From: Acholeplasmataceae bacterium
GTDB taxonomy: Bacteria > Bacillota_I > Bacilli_A > Acholeplasmatales > Acholeplasmataceae
Direction: 5' to 3'
DNA length: 38,238 nucleotides
NCBI GenBank assembly: GCA_012515785.1
Contig: JAAYXR010000060.1
Span: 1-38,238, forward strand
Under the pieces are notes generated by a model. It saw only the letters and a program-made list of their open reading frames with translations, did no database searches and had not been told where the DNA came from. Below are positions 30,429 to 38,238 of the stretch, piece by piece. A program made the position numbers and the translations under genes. Numbering within the stretch: the stretch's first letter is position 1; each line of letters opens with the position of its first letter.

Positions 30429-31391
30429 ATGGTTGAAATAGATGGTAAAAAAGTAAAATTATTCGCTTTAAGTGCAAACAAACCACTAGCGGAGGAAATT
30501 TCAAAATGGGCAAATATTCCATTGTCTACAGCAAATGTTATTAAATTTGCAGACAATGAAATGTCAGTATCGATTGAAGAAAGTGTTAGAGGTTGTCACG
30601 TCTTTGTCGTACAACCAACATCAACACCGGTTAACGAGCATTATATGGAATTATTTATTATGATTGATGCACTAAAACGAGCATCAGCTGCATCAATTAA
30701 TATCATAATGCCTTACTACGGATATTCTAGACAAGATAGAAAATCAAGATCTAGAGAACCAATTACTGCTAAATTAATTGCTGATATGTTACAAACGGCA
30801 GGAGCAACTCGTGTTATTGCAATGGATTTACATGCTGGACAGATTCAAGGATTCTTTGATATTCCGATTGATAATTTCCCAGCAGCACCACTTTTAGCAA
30901 GTTATTTTAAAAAAAAGAAAATGAAAGACTTAGTAATCGTTTCACCGGATCATGGTGGAGCAACAAGAGCCCGTTCATTTTCTCGTTTATTAGGCGGAGT
31001 ACCACTTGCGATTATTGATAAAAGAAGACCGAAACCAAATGTTGCCGAAGTAGTTAATATTATTGGGGAAGTAAGGGGTAAAACCGCGATTATTATTGAT
31101 GACATTATTGATACTGCCGGTACTTTAATTGCTGCATCTAGTGCACTACTTAAAGCAGGTGCAGTTGCGGTATATGCTACGGCAACTCACGCAGTCTTCT
31201 CAGACCCAGCAATTGAAAGAATTAATGATTCTTGCATTAAAGAAGTAGTTGTTACAAACACAATCGAACTACAAAAAACATGCGATAAGGTTACTCAACT
31301 TTCAGTTGGACCACTATTAGGAGAAACCATTATTCATCTAATGAAGGATGAAGCTATCTCACAAATTTTTAACCGAATGGAAGAGGATTAA
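30429..31391 (+). CDS. prs: Ribose-phosphate pyrophosphokinase
   Basis: [71 protein letters not shown]-type PRPP motif. Confidence 0.98.
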   Translation: MVEIDGKKVKLFALSANKPLAEEISKWANIPLSTANVIKFADNEMSVSIEESVRGCHVFVVQPTSTPVNEHYMELFIMIDALKRASAASINIIMPYYGYSRQDRKSRSREPITAKLIADMLQTAGATRVIAMDLHAGQIQGFFDIPIDNFPAAPLLASYFKKKKMKDLVIVSPDHGGATRARSFSRLLGGVPLAIIDKRRPKPNVAEVVNIIGEVRGKTAIIIDDIIDTAGTLIAASSALLKAGAVAVYATATHAVFSDPAIERINDSCIKEVVVTNTIELQKTCDKVTQLSVGPLLGETIIHLMKDEAISQIFNRMEED

Positions 31392-31963
31392 TGAAATTAA
31401 TTATTGGATTAGGAAATCCAGGAGAAAAGTATAAAAATACAAGACATAATTTAGGTTTTATGGTTGTTGATGAATTAGCCAATCAACTTAACTTAAAGTT
31501 CAAATATAACATTAACTTTAAAGCCGATATTATTGAAACTTTAATTGGTGATGAAAAAGTCATTATTGTTAAACCATTAACATATATGAATTTATCTGGT
31601 GAAGCTGTCTCTAAAATATTTAATTACTATAAAGTTGATGAAGAAGATATGATTGTCGTCGTTGATGATCTAGCATTAGATGTAGGTAGAGTTAGATTAA
31701 GAGAATTTGGTAGTGATGGCGGACATAACGGACTTAAAAATATCGACAAACATTTACCTGATATTAAATACAAAAGAATTAGAATTGGGATTGGTGAATC
31801 AACGTTACCACACGTTGATCACTATGTTTTAGGAACATTTGCTAAATCAGAAGAAAAGACAATTAAAGAAGCAATTCTAGATTCAGTTGATGCTTTAAAA
31901 TACTTTATTGAAAATAAACCATATTTGGACATCATGACTCAATATAACACACAAAATAAGTAA
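31391..31963 (+). CDS. pth: Peptidyl-tRNA hydrolase
   Basis: [56 protein letters not shown]. Confidence 0.98.
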   Translation: MKLIIGLGNPGEKYKNTRHNLGFMVVDELANQLNLKFKYNINFKADIIETLIGDEKVIIVKPLTYMNLSGEAVSKIFNYYKVDEEDMIVVVDDLALDVGRVRLREFGSDGGHNGLKNIDKHLPDIKYKRIRIGIGESTLPHVDHYVLGTFAKSEEKTIKEAILDSVDALKYFIENKPYLDIMTQYNTQNK

Positions 31964-31972
31964 AGAGGGAAT

Positions 31973-34900
31973 ATTATCGAAACTTATTTACTTAATGAAT
32001 ACCAAGGTTTATTTGAAAAAATAAGGCCTGGTCAAAAATTTAAACATTCAAACATATACTTCAATATGTTACTTATCAAGAACAGTTTTGTTTTAAAAAA
32101 TAAAACTGTTTTTGTCGTATTACCAAATTTATTTGAAGCTCAAAAATATTATGATAACTTATCTTCAATTGCTGGTGAAGAAAATGTCTTGTTTTATCCG
32201 AGTGATCCGACACTAACGACCTTAATGGCACTTGGTTCGTCTGATTTTTTAAATGAGAGATTATACACGATAAGGGCTTTACTAACTGATAAACCATATA
32301 TTGTTGTGACTACACATATTGGACTAAAACGAAGAACTTTATCAGTTGATGATTATAAAAGATCAGTTAAAACCTTAAGGACAAAAGATGAAATCTCAAT
32401 TGAAAGATTAGCTAATATTTTACAAGCTAACGGATATGAAAGAAACTATATCGTTGAACGTCCAGGCGAGTTTAGTATTAGAGGAAATATCGTTGATATT
32501 TTCACTAAAGAAAATCAATTTCCATATCGCCTAGATTTTTTTGGTGATGAAATTGAAGTTATTAAAATCTTTGATATTGAAGATCAAAGATCATTTGATA
32601 CTGTTGATGAAATTGACATTATGCCACTTAATGAAATCTTTTTTACTGAAGAAATTAAAAATAATGCGATTAATAAAATTAATAAATATTTTGATGACTA
32701 TACTTTAAATGATAGGGAAAAAGAAAAATTATATGTTGATTTAGAAAATATTAGCGAAAGAAGAAATTTCTCAACCCTATCAATTTACACATCATTTTTT
32801 AATTCTAAACCTACTAACATTTTAGATTTTTCTAAGGATAAAGAAATTTATCTCATTGATAAACATTTAATGGTTATTGATGAAAAAAATATGGCAGATG
32901 ATTTTAAATCATTTTCCATGAGTTTAGGTAACTCTAAGGCTTACTTAGAAATTCCATTTTATTTGTCTTTAGAAGAATCATTAAAAGAAAAATATATCGA
33001 AATCAATAATTATGGAATTGATGAATACAATCAGTATGAATCATTAGCTATTAGGGATATTAATTATTACTCTAATAATTTTGAATTGTTTTATTTAGAT
33101 AATAAGGAATATTTTAATGACTTCACAACAATCATCACTCTTAAAAATAAAGATTTCTTTACTAAATTTAAAATATTTTTAAATGAAAAAGGGTACTTAT
33201 TTAATGAAAATAAAATAATTAAAAAAGGAATTAATCTTTTAAATGAAGAACATTTTTATAATTTTTTAGATTTTAAAAATAAATTATTAATTATTTCAGA
33301 CAGTCATTTAATATCAAATAAAATCAAACCGAAAATTAGATATCGTAGTGTTTTAAATGAATCAAGCAAAATTAGACATGTAAGCGAACTATCTCCAGGA
33401 GATTTCGTTGTTCATTATGAACATGGGATTGCTAAATATCTAGGGTTAGTAACGATGGATATTACTGGCGTTAAAAGAGATTATTTACAACTAGAATATG
33501 CCAATAATGAAAGTATGTATATTCCAGTTGATCAAATTGATATGATTTTAAAATATGGTGCTAAAGAAGGAATTGAACCTAAGTTATCACGCTTAGGTGG
33601 CAAAACATGGAGTAATACAAAAGCTAAAGTTAAAAAACGGATTAAAGACTTATCAGATAAATTACTTAATTTATATGCACAAAGAGAAGTTTCAGATGCT
33701 TATGAGTTTGGCGTACATAAAGCTGCTGAATTAGAATTTGCTCAAGACTTTGTTTATGAGGAAACTAAAGATCAAGAAATGGCAATCCAAGAGACATTAG
33801 ATGATATGTCTAGCCCTAAATTAATGGATAGATTAGTTATCGGTGATGTTGGATTTGGTAAAACCGAAGTAGCCTTAAGGGCATCATTTAAAGCGGTACT
33901 TGATGGGAAGCAAGTAGCATACTTAGTACCAACAACAATTCTAGCAAGACAACATTATCATACATTCACTGATCGGTTTGATAAATACGGAGCTAATGTT
34001 GCTTTATTAAGTCGCTTTCAAACTCAAAAGGAACAAAAAGAAATTATCGATCGGTTAAAAAGAGGGTTAATTGATGTCGTAATTGGAACGCACCGATTAC
34101 TTTCTAATGATATTGGATTTAAAGATTTAGGACTCTTTATTATTGACGAGGAACAACGTTTTGGTGTTGAACATAAAGAAAGAATTAAAGAGTTAAAAGT
34201 TAACATTGATACCTTAACTTTAACGGCAACTCCAATTCCTCGAACCCTTCAAATGTCACTATCAGGATTAAAAGATATGTCGATGATAGAAACACCACCA
34301 CGTAATAGATATCCAATCCAAACTTATGTAATGGAACGGAATGATACTATTATTAAAGAAGCGATTGAAAGAGAAATCGCACGTGGTGGTCAAGTTTTTT
34401 ATTTACATAACCGTGTTCAATCAATTCCAAAAGTTGCCGAAAGATTATCTAAGTTAGTGCCAGAAGCTAAAATTACTTATGCACATGGGAAGATGAATCG
34501 GAATGATATTGAAGAAGTCTTAACTGATTTTATCTCTCATGAATATAATGTGTTGGTTGCTACTACCATTATTGAAACTGGAATTGATATTCCAAATACT
34601 AACACCATTATTATTCATGATGCTGATCAGTTAGGACTTGCTCAACTTTACCAAGTTAGAGGTAGGGTTGGTAGATCAGATAAAATTGCTTATGCATATT
34701 TAATGTATGATAAAAATAAAATTTTAACTGAAGCAACTAAAAAACGATTAAGTGCAATTGAAAGATATACTGAATTAGGATCAGGTTTTAAAGTTGCGGT
34801 TGAAGATTTAACAATTCGTGGTGCTGGCGATTTATTAGGTAGTGAACAATCAGGATTTATTGATTCCGTTGGAATTGAGATGTACACTGAGTTATTAAAA

Positions 34901-35377
34901 GAAGTTATTACTGGTAAAGAACGAGAAATTGTTTCAAATAATGAAGTATATGTCTCACAACACGTTGCCCCTGAATATATTGATAATGATTTAGTGAGAA
35001 TTGAAATTCATAAATCAGTTTCAAAAATTAACAATTTTCAAGATGTTGAAAGTTTAAAAGCGGAATTACTTGATCGTTTTGGTAATATTGATCAAGAATT
35101 AATTTTATATATGTATGAAAAGCTATATAAAAAGCAAGCCTACAGGCTTGGCGTTGAAAAAACTGATGTTACTCCAAACCAAGTAGAGATTGTTATCTCT
35201 AAAGAAAAAAGTAAGGAAATTGACGGAAATAAACTATTTAAATTAGCGTCACATTTCCAAACACCAATTAAATTAAGTTATTTAAAAGAAAAAGCAGGAA
35301 TTAAATTTGATATTACTAATGAAAAGAAACATTGGTTATTTGTGGTAAATGTTTTTTTAAGTAACTATTTACAATAG
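31973..35377 (+). CDS. mfd: Transcription-repair coupling factor Mfd, probable ATT start
   Basis: RID motif SPGDFVVHYEHGIAKYLGL, Walker A GDVGFGKTEVALRA, DEEQRFGVEHKE, GRVGRS; frame extends 31 codons upstream of the track ATG (32066) to ATT at 31973 behind AGAGGGA, adding IETYLLNEYQGLFEKIRPGQKFKHSNIYFN. Confidence 0.93.
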   Translation: MIETYLLNEYQGLFEKIRPGQKFKHSNIYFNMLLIKNSFVLKNKTVFVVLPNLFEAQKYYDNLSSIAGEENVLFYPSDPTLTTLMALGSSDFLNERLYTIRALLTDKPYIVVTTHIGLKRRTLSVDDYKRSVKTLRTKDEISIERLANILQANGYERNYIVERPGEFSIRGNIVDIFTKENQFPYRLDFFGDEIEVIKIFDIEDQRSFDTVDEIDIMPLNEIFFTEEIKNNAINKINKYFDDYTLNDREKEKLYVDLENISERRNFSTLSIYTSFFNSKPTNILDFSKDKEIYLIDKHLMVIDEKNMADDFKSFSMSLGNSKAYLEIPFYLSLEESLKEKYIEINNYGIDEYNQYESLAIRDINYYSNNFELFYLDNKEYFNDFTTIITLKNKDFFTKFKIFLNEKGYLFNENKIIKKGINLLNEEHFYNFLDFKNKLLIISDSHLISNKIKPKIRYRSVLNESSKIRHVSELSPGDFVVHYEHGIAKYLGLVTMDITGVKRDYLQLEYANNESMYIPVDQIDMILKYGAKEGIEPKLSRLGGKTWSNTKAKVKKRIKDLSDKLLNLYAQREVSDAYEFGVHKAAELEFAQDFVYEETKDQEMAIQETLDDMSSPKLMDRLVIGDVGFGKTEVALRASFKAVLDGKQVAYLVPTTILARQHYHTFTDRFDKYGANVALLSRFQTQKEQKEIIDRLKRGLIDVVIGTHRLLSNDIGFKDLGLFIIDEEQRFGVEHKERIKELKVNIDTLTLTATPIPRTLQMSLSGLKDMSMIETPPRNRYPIQTYVMERNDTIIKEAIEREIARGGQVFYLHNRVQSIPKVAERLSKLVPEAKITYAHGKMNRNDIEEVLTDFISHEYNVLVATTIIETGIDIPNTNTIIIHDADQLGLAQLYQVRGRVGRSDKIAYAYLMYDKNKILTEATKKRLSAIERYTELGSGFKVAVEDLTIRGAGDLLGSEQSGFIDSVGIEMYTELLKEVITGKEREIVSNNEVYVSQHVAPEYIDNDLVRIEIHKSVSKINNFQDVESLKAELLDRFGNIDQELILYMYEKLYKKQAYRLGVEKTDVTPNQVEIVISKEKSKEIDGNKLFKLASHFQTPIKLSYLKEKAGIKFDITNEKKHWLFVVNVFLSNYLQ

Positions 35378-35429
35378 AAATATATACGATATTAATGTAT
35401 AATTATAAGGTAGGAATAAGGTGAATAAT

Positions 35430-38113
<2,684 letters not shown>

Positions 38114-38133
38114 AATAAAGGAGATAACTATTA

Positions 38134-38238
38134 ATAAGTCAAGTAATAAATAACTCCATTATAAAAGAACCGAAAAATTCAGCTAATAGTTTAAATATGT
38201 TTATTGAAAATAGAATAGCTACTTTCTATTATCTAATA
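38134..38238 (+). CDS. N-terminus of an unidentified protein, truncated by window edge; apparent ATA start
   Basis: AAAGGAG at 38117-38123; only open frame through the edge is (I)SQVINNSIIKEPKNSANSLNMFIENRIATFYYLI, with no ATG/GTG/TTG before 38197. Confidence 0.45.
   Translation, partial: MSQVINNSIIKEPKNSANSLNMFIENRIATFYYLI

Overview
AT-rich chromosomal replication-origin region, probably from a wall-less or Mollicutes-like Bacillota lineage that uses the standard code. TGA acts as stop in several ATGA overlaps and Trp is TGG, so it is not a Mycoplasma/Spiroplasma code-4 genome. The core follows the Bacillus-type order: (peptidase)-jag-yidC-rnpA-rpmH on the left (- strand), then oriC-dnaA-dnaN-rlbA-recF-gyrB-gyrA-serS, then rnmV-rsmA-ispE-spoVG-prs-pth-mfd and purA on the right (+ strand). 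Several blocks interrupt this order: (i) NatAB-like ABC exporter, DUF2871 protein and a LemA/large membrane protein pair between rpmH and oriC; (ii) a membrane-anchored endonuclease I-type nuclease between dnaN and rlbA/recF; (iii) a two-component system plus HIT protein between serS and rnmV; (iv) a head-on three-gene ABC exporter and a divergent cytosolic GH17-like glycosidase in the spoVG-prs gap, where B. subtilis has glmU. Other points of interest are DnaA-box clusters on both sides of dnaA, a YidC with an unusually large extracytoplasmic domain, probable non-canonical ATT/ATA starts (mfd and the gene after purA), and terminators that overlap stop codons. I saw no CRISPR array, tRNA, rRNA, IS element or recognisable defence system. 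I cannot point to a clearly new system; the best candidates for new biology are the LemA-associated membrane protein pair and the ABC/GH17 cassette.
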